DNA of 19,709 bases from CAZNDN01 sp964571815 (GTDB taxonomy: Bacteria; Fibrobacterota; Chitinivibrionia; Chitinivibrionales; WJKA01): positions 1-19,709 of the forward strand of contig CAZNDN010000073.1 in NCBI GenBank assembly GCA_964571815.1, read 5' to 3'. The notes below the pieces were generated by a model that had not been told where the DNA came from, did not search any database, and worked only from the letters and a program-made list of their open reading frames with translations. The position numbers and the translations under genes are program-made. This document shows positions 1 through 7,538 of the stretch, in pieces. Numbering within the stretch: the first letter of the stretch is position 1; the number at the start of each line of letters is the position of its first letter.

Positions 1-160
1 CGCGGAATGAGGAATGCGTGCTTCGACCGTGCTCAGCACAGGGAATGCGGATTGACGGTAGCAAGGGAATATAGTGGAGTTTGTGGGGTCTGGATGCCGG
101 TCCCGGATGCCATGTAATGGACAACGTGCACAACTGCCCGCTGCTCCTCCGCCCCTCTCC
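1..160. other. Left-edge non-coding stretch with a dispersed short repeat
   Basis: I see no credible gene here. The long plus-strand open frame that begins at 74 runs through the tandem repeats and antisense to proA, and has no protein-family character. The 13-mer GGAATGCGGATTG lies at 42-54, and related GGAATG words lie at 4-9 and 11-16. The same 13-mer starts the tandem 14-mer at 19531-19558 near the other end of the window, so this is probably a dispersed intergenic repeat. Confidence 0.6.
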
Positions 161-218
161 AATTCTGCCCCTCTGATTCCGGCCTCTGCCCTTGTGATCC
201 TCAACTTTGATTCTTGCC

Positions 219-251
219 CACCTTGTGTGGCACGGTCATCCCCGACCGTGT
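219..251. repeat. Hairpin repeat, copy 1
   Basis: Arms CACGGTC (231-237) and GACCGTG (244-250) are perfect reverse complements around the six-base loop ATCCCC. The leader CACCTTGTGTGG (219-230) is shared with copy 2 and nearly shared with the diverged copy at 19659. The sequence runs into the N gap one base after the hairpin. It looks like a REP-type interspersed palindromic element. No flanking duplication or transposase is visible. Confidence 0.75.
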
Positions 252-351
252 NNNNNNNNNNNNNNNNNNNNNNNNNNNNNNNNNNNNNNNNNNNNNNNNN
301 NNNNNNNNNNNNNNNNNNNNNNNNNNNNNNNNNNNNNNNNNNNNNNNNNNN
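252..351. other. Scaffold gap of 100 N
   Basis: Exactly 100 unknown bases, the same length as the other two N runs in the window, which indicates a placeholder and not a measured distance. It sits inside the 146-bp tandem repeat, and collapse of that repeat is the likely cause. Confidence 0.9.
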
Positions 352-464
352 TTGCGCCACGACTACCGGACTCCAGCCCTCGCTCGCTGCCCCTCTGTAC
401 CTCTGTACCTCTGCCCTTCTGATTCCGCCCTCTGCCCCCGTGATTCTCAACTTTGATTCTTGCC

Positions 465-497
465 CACCTTGTGTGGCACGGTCATCCCCGACCGTGT
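465..497. repeat. Hairpin repeat, copy 2
   Basis: Identical to copy 1, with arms CACGGTC (477-483) and GACCGTG (490-496), loop ATCCCC and leader CACCTTGTGTGG from 465. It lies 58 bp beyond the 3' end of proA, so transcripts reading through from proA would carry it. It lacks the U-tract of an intrinsic terminator in the proA direction. Confidence 0.75.
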
Positions 498-553
498 TTG
501 CGCCACGACTACCGGACTCCAGCCCTCGCTCGCTGCCCCTCTGTACCTCTGTT

Positions 554-1819
554 CTAGCTCCGAATCTGCCCCTTCCCCTCGACAATCCACTTGTACGTCG
601 TGAGATCTTCCACTCCCATGGGGCCGCGGGCGTGGAGCTTGTCGGTGGAGATGCCGATTTCGCAGCCCATTCCGTACTCGCCTCCGTCGGAGAAACGCGT
701 GCTGGCGTTGATAATCACCGACGAGGAATCGACGTCGCGGCTGAAAGCTTTGATCTCGGCGGCTTTTCTGCTGAGAATCGCATCGGTGTGATGCGAACCG
801 TAGCGGTTGATATGCTCGATTGCTCCCCGTACGCCGTCAACCACGGCCACTGCCAGTCGAAGGTCGAGGTACTCGGCTTCCCAGTCCTCTTCGGTTGCCC
901 GGCCGATTCCTTTCATGAGAGACCGCACGGTCTTGTCGCCACGCAGCTCGACGCCTTCGGCGATGAGCGCCTCCAGCAGCGCCTTCTTGTTTTTGTCGGC
1001 AAGGGCCCGATCGAGCAGGAGTGTTTCCATGGCATTGCACACACCGGGACGCTGGGTTTTGGCATTTACCACGATCGGAAGGGCCGTGCGCATGTCCGCG
1101 TGCGCGGAGACAAAGACGTGGCATACGCCGCGGTAGTGCTTGATCACCGGCATGCGGGCCTTTTCCACCACGCGCCGGATCAGGCCCTCACCGCCGCGGG
1201 GGATGACCAGGTCGATGAGGTCGTCGCGTGCAAGCAGCAGGTCGACGGCCGCGCGGTCGGTGGTCGGTATGAACCCTACGGCTTCCCGGGGAAGACCGGC
1301 GTCGGCCAGCGCCCGGGAAAAGAGCCGGGCGAGGACCCTGTTGGAATGGAACGCCTCGGAGCCGCCGCGGAGAACGACGGCGTTCCGGGATTTCAGGCAG
1401 ATCGCCGCCGCGTCAACCGTGACGTTGGGCCGGGATTCGTAGATCAGGGCGACCACACCGATCGGGGCCTTGACTTTGTATATTCTCAGACCGTTGGGCG
1501 GTGTCCGCTCGTCGTACGTGCTCCCCAGCGGGGCATCGAGCCGGGCCACGGTCCGCAGGCCGTCGATCATGGAGCGAAACGTCTTGTCCGAGAGGTGCAG
1601 CCGGTCCTGCATTGCCGCGGGCAGGCCTTTTTTGCGGGCCGCGGCGAGATCCTTGCGGTTCTCCGTTGCAATTCGCTTCCTCTCGCCGGCCAACAGTGCG
1701 GCCATGTTCCTCAGGGCCGTATTGATTTTCGCCGGTCGCCGGGCGGCAAGCTCACGAGAGGCCTTCTGCGCCCTGCGTATGACCCGGTCCACCTCTTTGC
1801 GGGTCTTGTCCGTACTCAT
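554..1819 (-). CDS. proA: Gamma-glutamyl phosphate reductase (glutamate-5-semialdehyde dehydrogenase)
   Basis: NADPH-dependent cytoplasmic enzyme that reduces L-glutamyl-5-phosphate to glutamate-5-semialdehyde, the second step of proline synthesis from glutamate. The 421-residue product matches the family length (E. coli about 417). Visible family motifs are YESRPNVTVDAAAICLKS (127-144), VVLRGGSEAFHSN (148-160), the catalytic-cysteine segment QRPGVCNAMETLL (Cys261) and FSDGGEYGMGCEIGIST near 377-391. The ATG at 1819 was chosen over an upstream in-frame ATG at 1885 because it is preceded by GGGAGGTTGT, a good ribosome-binding site, and because 1885 would lie inside proB. It follows proB on the same strand by 34 bp, so the two are presumably co-transcribed. 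No proC is visible in the window. Confidence 0.97.
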   Translation of the reverse strand: MSTDKTRKEVDRVIRRAQKASRELAARRPAKINTALRNMAALLAGERKRIATENRKDLAAARKKGLPAAMQDRLHLSDKTFRSMIDGLRTVARLDAPLGSTYDERTPPNGLRIYKVKAPIGVVALIYESRPNVTVDAAAICLKSRNAVVLRGGSEAFHSNRVLARLFSRALADAGLPREAVGFIPTTDRAAVDLLLARDDLIDLVIPRGGEGLIRRVVEKARMPVIKHYRGVCHVFVSAHADMRTALPIVVNAKTQRPGVCNAMETLLLDRALADKNKKALLEALIAEGVELRGDKTVRSLMKGIGRATEEDWEAEYLDLRLAVAVVDGVRGAIEHINRYGSHHTDAILSRKAAEIKAFSRDVDSSSVIINASTRFSDGGEYGMGCEIGISTDKLHARGPMGVEDLTTYKWIVEGKGQIRS

Positions 1820-1853
1820 ACAACCTCCCTTGCGGTACGTACGATCGTTGGTT

Positions 1854-2993
1854 TCAGTCCCGTGCAAGGACCACCATGTTGTCACGATGAACCACTTCGT
1901 CGAAACTCTTCCGGCCGAGGCGTGCGGCGATTTCGGAGCTGCGAAGGCCGCGGATCTTCTCGATATCGGCTGAGGAGTAGTTGGTCAGGCCCCTGCCGAG
2001 CACGTTCCCGCGATTATCGGCCAGCTTCACCGTGTCTCCGACCGAGAACCGCCCGTTGATTGCCCCGATTCCCGCCGGCAGCAGGCTCTTGTTCCGCTTC
2101 ACCACCGCCTCTCTCGCCCCCGCGTCAACCACGAGCGTGCCGCGGGGCTTTCCGGAGAAGGCAATCCATCGACGACGCGCATTCATTTTCCTGGAGGCCG
2201 GCACGAACAGGGTCCCGCTGCTTTCACCCCGGAGCGCATCGACAAGTCCCCGTTCGTAGCCGTTGGCCACCACGGCGCTGAGCCCGGCGCTGACCACAAT
2301 CTCCGCGGCCTTGAGCTTCGTTGCCATGCCTCCCACCCCGACAGCGTCGGCAGCTTTCCCGGCAAGGGCGTGCAGCTCCGGCGTGAAGCTGCGGACCAGG
2401 GGAATATGCCGTGCGTTCGTGCGCCGGCGGGGATCTCCCTCGTACAGCCCGTCAACATCGGTCAGCAGCACGTACACATCGGCGCTGACCAGAAGGGCAA
2501 TTTGCGCGCCGAGCGTATCGTTGTCGCCGAACCTGATCTCTTCAATACCGACCGAGTCGTTTTCGTTGATAATAGGGACGGCGCCGCGATCCAGGAGGGC
2601 GAAGAGGGTGTTGCGCAGATTCAGGTAGCGCGTTTTGTCCCGCAGGTCGTCCCACGTGAGCAGGACCTGCCCGATGAGCACATCGTAGCGCCTGAAACAC
2701 CGCCGGTACAGCTCCAGCAGACCAACCTGTCCGATTGCCGCGCAGCCCTGCTGCAGGGGGATGGCGGCCGGCCTGCCGCGGATGCCCAGCGATGCCATAC
2801 CGTGGACGATCGCTCCGGATGAAACCATCACCACCCGTATCCCCGCCCGTCGCAGAGCCATGATATCCCGGACAAGGCGGCCCACCCGCCGGCGCGCATC
2901 GTCCAGCCCCGGCGAGGAGAGGATCCTGCTTCCCACTTTGACGACGATGGTTCGGGGGGGGGGAAGTCCCTCGCGAAATGATAGTGCACTCAT
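1854..2993 (-). CDS. proB: Glutamate 5-kinase with C-terminal PUA domain
   Basis: ATP-dependent phosphorylation of L-glutamate to glutamyl-5-phosphate, the first and usually proline-feedback-inhibited step of proline synthesis. The 379-residue protein shows the amino-acid-kinase fold: KVGSRIL near 19-25, VSSGAI (57-62), INEND (142-146), FGDND (155-159), TDVDGLY (178-184) and GVGGMATKL (219-227). A PUA domain of about 75 residues follows (roughly 287-365), as in E. coli ProB. The ATG at 2993 lacks a strong Shine-Dalgarno, but it lies only 17 bp after the preceding gene, suggesting translational coupling. Its early codons contain a run of ten C (G10 at 2954-2963 on the plus strand, encoding the Leu-Pro-Pro-Pro region), a potential slippage or sequencing-error site. 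Confidence 0.96.
   Translation of the reverse strand: MSALSFREGLPPPRTIVVKVGSRILSSPGLDDARRRVGRLVRDIMALRRAGIRVVMVSSGAIVHGMASLGIRGRPAAIPLQQGCAAIGQVGLLELYRRCFRRYDVLIGQVLLTWDDLRDKTRYLNLRNTLFALLDRGAVPIINENDSVGIEEIRFGDNDTLGAQIALLVSADVYVLLTDVDGLYEGDPRRRTNARHIPLVRSFTPELHALAGKAADAVGVGGMATKLKAAEIVVSAGLSAVVANGYERGLVDALRGESSGTLFVPASRKMNARRRWIAFSGKPRGTLVVDAGAREAVVKRNKSLLPAGIGAINGRFSVGDTVKLADNRGNVLGRGLTNYSSADIEKIRGLRSSEIAARLGRKSFDEVVHRDNMVVLARD
2954..2963. repeat. Ten-base G/C homopolymer inside the proB N-terminus
   Basis: Ten consecutive G on the plus strand read as ten C in the proB mRNA sense strand, around codons 10-13. As written it keeps proB in frame. A one-base change in length would shift the frame within the first 15 codons and remove the kinase domain, unless translation restarted downstream. 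Confidence 0.8.
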
Positions 2994-3010
2994 GCGGTAG
3001 TCCCGGGGAC

Positions 3011-3583
3011 TTATTGGAGCTTCAGAATAAGCTCTTCGAGATCCTTGACTTTGCGCGACAGAAACTCGGCCTCCTTCTGAAGCGAGTCTTTCACGGCTTC
3101 ACAGGAGAGAAGAGCCTCGGTAAGGGTCGAGATCTTCCTCGACTGTCCCGTACGGTTGCTCTCGAGGTTCCTGGCCTGTTTTGCCGTCAGATCGTAGCCT
3201 TCCTGATAGGACTGAATCGCGTGAAGCAGGCTGATCCACGTGTTGACTTCCTCAATCCTCCTGCCGTCGGGATACTGCGCCTGGTACTCGAGGAATTCTC
3301 TGAGTGCGGCTTCCCAGTCGGCAAACGGGTTGTTGTAATACAGATAAAGATACCCCAACCGGTACTGGGCTTCCCTGGCCGCTTCGGTTCCGGGCCGCGA
3401 CGACACAACCTTGTTGTAGGCCATCTTCGCATGCACGTAGTCGCCCGCGTTGAAAAGCGAGTCGGCCTCCTGAAGCTGTCTGCCCGTGGCCGTCACCACC
3501 CGACCGGCGCAATGCCACATCGAGAGCACAAGTAAGCACAGCAGGGCCGGCGCGACGCGTTTGACCACAGTCATGCGGCTCAA
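3011..3583 (-). CDS. Small exported TPR-like protein, possible lipoprotein
   Basis: No named family is recognised. After the start there is a basic n-region (VVKR) and a hydrophobic stretch ending ...LLCLLVLSMWHCAG. The Cys could be a lipidation site, but Trp-His before it is a poor lipobox, so plain secretion is also possible. Residues about 37-110 read as tetratricopeptide-like repeats (EADSLFNAGDYVHAKMAYNK, then AQYRLGYLYLYYNN and WEAALREFLEYQAQYP), the BamD/YfgM style of periplasmic scaffold. The C-terminus (about 150-190) is a heptad-like coiled coil (LQKEAEFLSRKVKDLEELI). The start drawn is a TTG overlapping the stop of the upstream kinase-like gene as TTGA, with GGAG four bases before it. 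The ATG at 3574 is the alternative. Tight coupling suggests a shared envelope role with the upstream sensor. Confidence 0.75.
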   Translation of the reverse strand: MSRMTVVKRVAPALLCLLVLSMWHCAGRVVTATGRQLQEADSLFNAGDYVHAKMAYNKVVSSRPGTEAAREAQYRLGYLYLYYNNPFADWEAALREFLEYQAQYPDGRRIEEVNTWISLLHAIQSYQEGYDLTAKQARNLESNRTGQSRKISTLTEALLSCEAVKDSLQKEAEFLSRKVKDLEELILKLQ

Positions 3584-4701
3584 TTGTCTCCGGTCGACTT
3601 GTCCAGGTTGATCATCTGCTCGCCGCTGGACGTGTAGTCCTCAACTATCGGTTTCTTCAGCTCCCGCAGTTTGCGGGTTACCTGAGAGATTCGCTCGGTT
3701 TCCTCCAGGATCGTATGAACCCGGTCCTGAATCTCCGGCGGAAGGTCCTTCATCGCCATCTGGAGGAACTGCGCGTTGCCCGAAATGATCATGAGGGGAT
3801 TGTTGATTTCGTGGTTCACCGAGGCCACCACTTCACCGATAGCCGCAAGACGTTTGGATTTGACCAGCTCTTCCTGGGTCTTCTTGAGGTCAAGAGCCAT
3901 ATCGAAAAAGGCGCCGGCAAGGTCGCCGATTTCGTCTTTGGGGTATCCGCTGGGGTTGAAATAGAAATTCCCTTTTCCGATGTAGCTCGCGCTCTCCTTC
4001 AGCTTTCGCAGCGAGTTGGTAATGTATCGGGAGAAGACGAAGGCGAACAGGGCGACAAAGGCTGAGATGCCGATCAGCAGCGCCAGCGTAATCTGCTGTG
4101 CGTTCCTCATTCGGGTTTCAATGTCCTTGATCCGAATCTTCGTCTGGCTGTCGATCATCCTGGTGACGTTCCTCAATGTCTGGGCGAAGCTGGAGTCGGC
4201 CTCGTCGATCCGCTCGTTGACTTCCCGTTTTTTTCTCAGCCTGAGCGTCGGGTTATCGATCTTCTCGGCATTGACCAGTTGCTCGAGCTGAGACGCGTAC
4301 CGCCGGTTGGACTCCTGGGCACCCTGCCTGACGTTCTGGATGAGCCGGGCTACCCGGGGATCCGGTGTTGTCTCCCTGGTCACCAGCGAATCAAGCAGGC
4401 GTACCGAATCGAGCTGCGCCACGAGCGAGTCCAGCAGACCCGACACCGTGGAGCTGATTCCGCGGAAATTCTCGACCGACTCCTCGTTTTTCAATCCGTT
4501 GTAAATGACCCTCAGCCGACGGCGGCTCTGGTGAAGATTCTGAATACGAAGGAAACCCTGCTGTACCGAGTCCTGCTTTTTCAGAATGTGCGCGATGTTG
4601 TTGAGAGCCGACAGTTTGAAGACAACCACGACGTAGAACACGTTGAGGAAAACGACAACGAGGAAGCCGAGGAAGACTTTCGCCGCGATTGGTATTCTCA
4701 T
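3580..4701 (-). CDS. Membrane sensor with HAMP and HisKA domains but no ATPase domain
   Basis: The 373-residue protein has a transmembrane helix at about 7-29, a helical extracytoplasmic region of about 170 residues (30-200) rich in coiled-coil pattern, a second helix at about 204-224, a HAMP segment (225-280) and a HisKA dimerisation domain. The H-box reads GEVVASVNHEINNPLMIISG, with the phospho-acceptor candidate His297. The protein then ends at 373, about 30 residues after the HisKA helices; the catalytic HATPase_c domain with its N, G1 and G2 boxes is absent, and I see none downstream. It therefore cannot autophosphorylate alone; it may be phosphorylated in trans or act as a non-enzymatic sensor. 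The ATG at 4701 has AGGGG seven bases upstream. It overlaps the following TPR-like gene by four bases (TTGA) and heads a probable operon with it, proB and proA. Confidence 0.85.
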   Translation of the reverse strand: MRIPIAAKVFLGFLVVVFLNVFYVVVVFKLSALNNIAHILKKQDSVQQGFLRIQNLHQSRRRLRVIYNGLKNEESVENFRGISSTVSGLLDSLVAQLDSVRLLDSLVTRETTPDPRVARLIQNVRQGAQESNRRYASQLEQLVNAEKIDNPTLRLRKKREVNERIDEADSSFAQTLRNVTRMIDSQTKIRIKDIETRMRNAQQITLALLIGISAFVALFAFVFSRYITNSLRKLKESASYIGKGNFYFNPSGYPKDEIGDLAGAFFDMALDLKKTQEELVKSKRLAAIGEVVASVNHEINNPLMIISGNAQFLQMAMKDLPPEIQDRVHTILEETERISQVTRKLRELKKPIVEDYTSSGEQMINLDKSTGDN

Positions 4702-4878
4702 GATACCCCTTTATGGTGGTGTCCCGCCTGCTCCGTCGATGTCGTTTGAACCTGCTGCAGGACAGACGGCGCCGCACCGGTCCGGGATCCCGGATGTCGG
4801 CGCTCTCCATACCCGGCCGCGTACAGCATCACCCTTCGCTTTCGGCCCCTTCCGTGATCGCGGCCTCCGGCTCCAACC

Positions 4879-7455
4879 TCAGAAATCATATCCCGCCGAG
4901 AAATAGAACACGTTCTCCGGTCCTATGCCCAGCTCTTCAAGTTCCTTCGGACCCCGGAGCAGTCGCCCCCACGACACGCTCAGCGGTCCCACCATCGTGT
5001 CCCACGACAACCCGATTCCTGCTCCCACGGGCGCGTTGCTCAATCTTTCGGCCACATCATTGTCCCTGATCGGTCCCTCGAATTCCCATGCGTTGCCCCA
5101 ATCGACCGTCGCACGAATGTAAAGGTCTTCCACGGGAGAGAACCGATACGTTCCGCCCACAATGATCAGCGCGTCTCCCGGCAGGGCTCGCGGTCTCAGC
5201 CCGGTGAAAGATATATGGTTGTACACCCCGACATCCGGGTACTTCTCCTCCGGCAGCACGCCCCCCACGTAGAATCGCTCCGTGGCCGAAAGGGCCGCAT
5301 TGGCCCAGCCGAACTGAATCCGTCCCGCTACCGTATGCCCCCGCTTCACTCGAACGTATCGCTCGAGCCGGCCGTCACATTTGAGAAACTCCTTGCCGCT
5401 GCCGATCGACTTGAGCGAAGCAGTCATACTAAAATAGTGTTTTTGTCCTTTTCGGGGAAAGGGAAATCGATCAAGGTCGTCCACGAAGGCTCTGAAAAGG
5501 AGGCAGCGAAGGCGCAGCGGAAACCGACCGAAGTGTAATACGCTCTGCTCCGAGGTGTATACCAGGTAGTTTTCCGCCTTGATGCCCGCTTGAAACATGG
5601 CCGATTTCCACAGCTCGGCTCCGGCAAGGACCATGACTCCCATCTTGCGCAGCGATCGTTCTTCCAGCCTGAACCGCTCGTAGGTATCGACCGTGTCGCC
5701 GAGGGAGTCGATGACGAAGACCGGGGAGGCGGTGTCGGTGAGTCGTATCCGCTCCCTGGCCAGGTACATCCGGCCGATGAGACTGTGGACAAACCACCGG
5801 GACTGCACCGGCCTCCCGTCGATACCGAGTGCGTACTTCTCCCGCTGGAGACCATACTGAATGTGGAGCAGAGCGGTCATGCCGCGACCCGCGAGGTTCT
5901 CAATGGCCGGCTGAACAAACACCTCGCCCAGATGGAAATCATCGTAGCGCAGCCCCGCCCGCATGCGCACGTACTTCTTCTCCTTCACGACAATGAACAC
6001 GCATCCCGGCGACCGTACATCGATGTGCACGGTCTCAAACAGGCCGGTTGCGTACAACTCACCCATGATCTCCGAGATCGTCCCGCTCTTCAGGGTGTCA
6101 CCCTTCTCAACACCCGCCAGGTCGAGGATCAAGTCCGGACGCGTGTGGACGGCGCCCTCAATCCCAATCGTATCCACGATACCCGGATCGATCCGAAGCA
6201 GTGTCCCGCCGCCCGCGGCCTCCCTCACGTACACATCGGCGAACGGGTAGCCCAGCCCGGCGTAGTGTTCCCGAACACGCTTCCGCACACTGTCCGCCGG
6301 CACACCTCCGCTGTCCCGGGCATCCCACTTTGCCGGCACCGCGAATACCGGGGAACCGTCAACGGTGGAGGGGTCGCCCTCGACGGAGAAAGGAGGGTAC
6401 ACCGGGTCGGTCGATTCGCTTCTTCGGGAGGCCGCGGCCCCGGCATCACGCAGTGCCTTCAGTATCTCCGGAAGTGCTTCCCTGGCTGCGCGGTACCCTC
6501 GTGCGACAAGCGTGTCGAGCTGCTCGAAATCGGTGTTGCGGATTCCGTTGAGATCGGGAACGATCAACACGTCGGCCAGGTCCATCTGAATTGATTTCTG
6601 CCGGATAATCCCGATATTGATAACCTGATCGGTGAGCCTGAGCGGGTTGTCCAACTCGCTTCTGAGCCACATGGGAGAGGTGACGTCCACCGCTACCACG
6701 ACCTTGGCGTTCTCCCGTCGGGCCGGTACCACCGGGATGTTGGCTGTCAGGCCGCCGTCGACCAGCAGCAGCGAGTCTTTCGGTACCGGCCAGAAGGCGA
6801 GCGGGACCGCGCTTGAGGCTCGAATGGCGTTGGCCGGATCTCCCCGGTCGATGACTACCAGATTGCCGGAGAGAATGTCGGTCGCCGTCACTCGGAGCGG
6901 GATGTGGAGGCTGTCAAAATCACCTTTGGCCCGGCTCTGCGCGGGGGCAAGACGGGGAGCAAGCAGGTCGTAGAATGCCTGGCCGTGCGAAAGGCCCTTG
7001 GGAAGCATGGGCCGGAAGTCGTAGTCGAATCGCAGTTCCAGCAGGTAGTTTCCGGGTTCGGTTTTTTCACTCACCAGGATATTGTCTCGCCGCGACGAGT
7101 TTCGAAAGAACCAGCGACGGTCGATTTCGGCGGCAAGCCGGTGGAGGCTGTCGGCGGAGTATCCGGCCGCGTAGAGACCACCCACCACCGCGCCCATGCT
7201 GTTGCCGACAATCAGCGAAGGTTCGATACCGGCCTCTTCGAGTGCCTTGAGCACACCGATCTGGGCCAGTCCCCGCGCACCGCCGCCGCTGAGAGCCAGC
7301 GCTATCCCGGGTCTGGATGCCGCACCGCCGGCCGTCGAATCGGTTGTGAACTCGCCGAAGCATGGCGTGGTAGCGTAAACGACCACCGGCAGAATTACCG
7401 CCCACCGGAGCGCGTGAGATTTATTTTGCTGAGCATTCCGAGTTTTTAGAAACAC
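4879..7455 (-). CDS. Patatin-like phospholipase fused to POTRA domains and an outer-membrane beta-barrel (PlpD/type Vd-like)
   Basis: Predicted outer-membrane protein with a lipid acyl-hydrolase passenger. Numbering from the GTG at 7455 (858 residues): signal peptide about 1-34 (KSHALRWAVILPVVVYATTP); patatin domain about 50-335 with oxyanion motif GGGARG (57-62), nucleophile elbow GNSMG (Ser86) and DGG (Asp233) completing the Ser-Asp dyad; two POTRA-like modules about 388-493; then an Omp85/BamA-like barrel ending in ...YFSAGYDF, whose terminal Phe is the usual barrel insertion signal. The architecture matches the patatin-BamA family typified by Pseudomonas PlpD. The frame is open to an ATG at 7557, but that start would run into the divergent gene and place about 45 residues before the signal peptide. 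The GTG gives a normal exported N-terminus. It is transcribed toward the sensor gene, with a 177-bp gap. Confidence 0.92.
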   Translation of the reverse strand: MFLKTRNAQQNKSHALRWAVILPVVVYATTPCFGEFTTDSTAGGAASRPGIALALSGGGARGLAQIGVLKALEEAGIEPSLIVGNSMGAVVGGLYAAGYSADSLHRLAAEIDRRWFFRNSSRRDNILVSEKTEPGNYLLELRFDYDFRPMLPKGLSHGQAFYDLLAPRLAPAQSRAKGDFDSLHIPLRVTATDILSGNLVVIDRGDPANAIRASSAVPLAFWPVPKDSLLLVDGGLTANIPVVPARRENAKVVVAVDVTSPMWLRSELDNPLRLTDQVINIGIIRQKSIQMDLADVLIVPDLNGIRNTDFEQLDTLVARGYRAAREALPEILKALRDAGAAASRRSESTDPVYPPFSVEGDPSTVDGSPVFAVPAKWDARDSGGVPADSVRKRVREHYAGLGYPFADVYVREAAGGGTLLRIDPGIVDTIGIEGAVHTRPDLILDLAGVEKGDTLKSGTISEIMGELYATGLFETVHIDVRSPGCVFIVVKEKKYVRMRAGLRYDDFHLGEVFVQPAIENLAGRGMTALLHIQYGLQREKYALGIDGRPVQSRWFVHSLIGRMYLARERIRLTDTASPVFVIDSLGDTVDTYERFRLEERSLRKMGVMVLAGAELWKSAMFQAGIKAENYLVYTSEQSVLHFGRFPLRLRCLLFRAFVDDLDRFPFPRKGQKHYFSMTASLKSIGSGKEFLKCDGRLERYVRVKRGHTVAGRIQFGWANAALSATERFYVGGVLPEEKYPDVGVYNHISFTGLRPRALPGDALIIVGGTYRFSPVEDLYIRATVDWGNAWEFEGPIRDNDVAERLSNAPVGAGIGLSWDTMVGPLSVSWGRLLRGPKELEELGIGPENVFYFSAGYDF

Positions 7456-7538
7456 CGGTTTTCCGTTTCCGTTGACCGTGCGGGAGCCGTGAGAACCAGT
7501 GTAGTATACTTTCCTCCCGAGGGTACCGGCAAGACCAC

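Larger units (their letters stand above)
161..551. repeat. Tandem repeat, unit about 146 bp, broken by a scaffold gap
   Basis: The sequence starting at 352 (TTGCGCCACGACTACCGG...) starts again at 498, a period of 146 bp. The unit end (pyrimidine-rich CTCTGCCC words, then CAACTTTGATTCTTGCCCAC, then the hairpin) is seen at about 161-251 and again at about 411-497. At least two full-length equivalents plus a partial third are therefore present. The third ends around 551, directly beside the proA stop codon. The N run at 252-351 falls exactly where one unit would pass into the next, so the assembler probably broke inside the array and the true copy number is unknown. Each unit ends in the hairpin annotated separately. 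Confidence 0.85.

Noticed and set aside
161..551. CRISPR array
   Set aside because: The repeat unit is about 146 bp with no short constant repeats and unique spacers, and there are no cas genes nearby.
74..2059. Plus-strand open frame of 661 codons across the left repeat and proA
   Set aside because: It spans the N gap and tandem repeats and runs antisense to proA and proB, which are unambiguous.
4698..4889. Small minus-strand open frame between the patatin and sensor genes
   Set aside because: It overlaps the end of the patatin gene and the sensor start, is Gly/Arg/His-rich, and has no support as a protein. A 14-bp palindrome at 4781-4794 (TCCGGGATCCCGGA) lies here but has no T-tract, so I do not call a terminator.
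7472..7510. TTGACC and TATACT as a promoter for the HHH-like barrel gene
   Set aside because: The elements are separated by 27 bp, far beyond the usual 16-18. The divergent genes must have promoters nearby, but this pair is not convincing.
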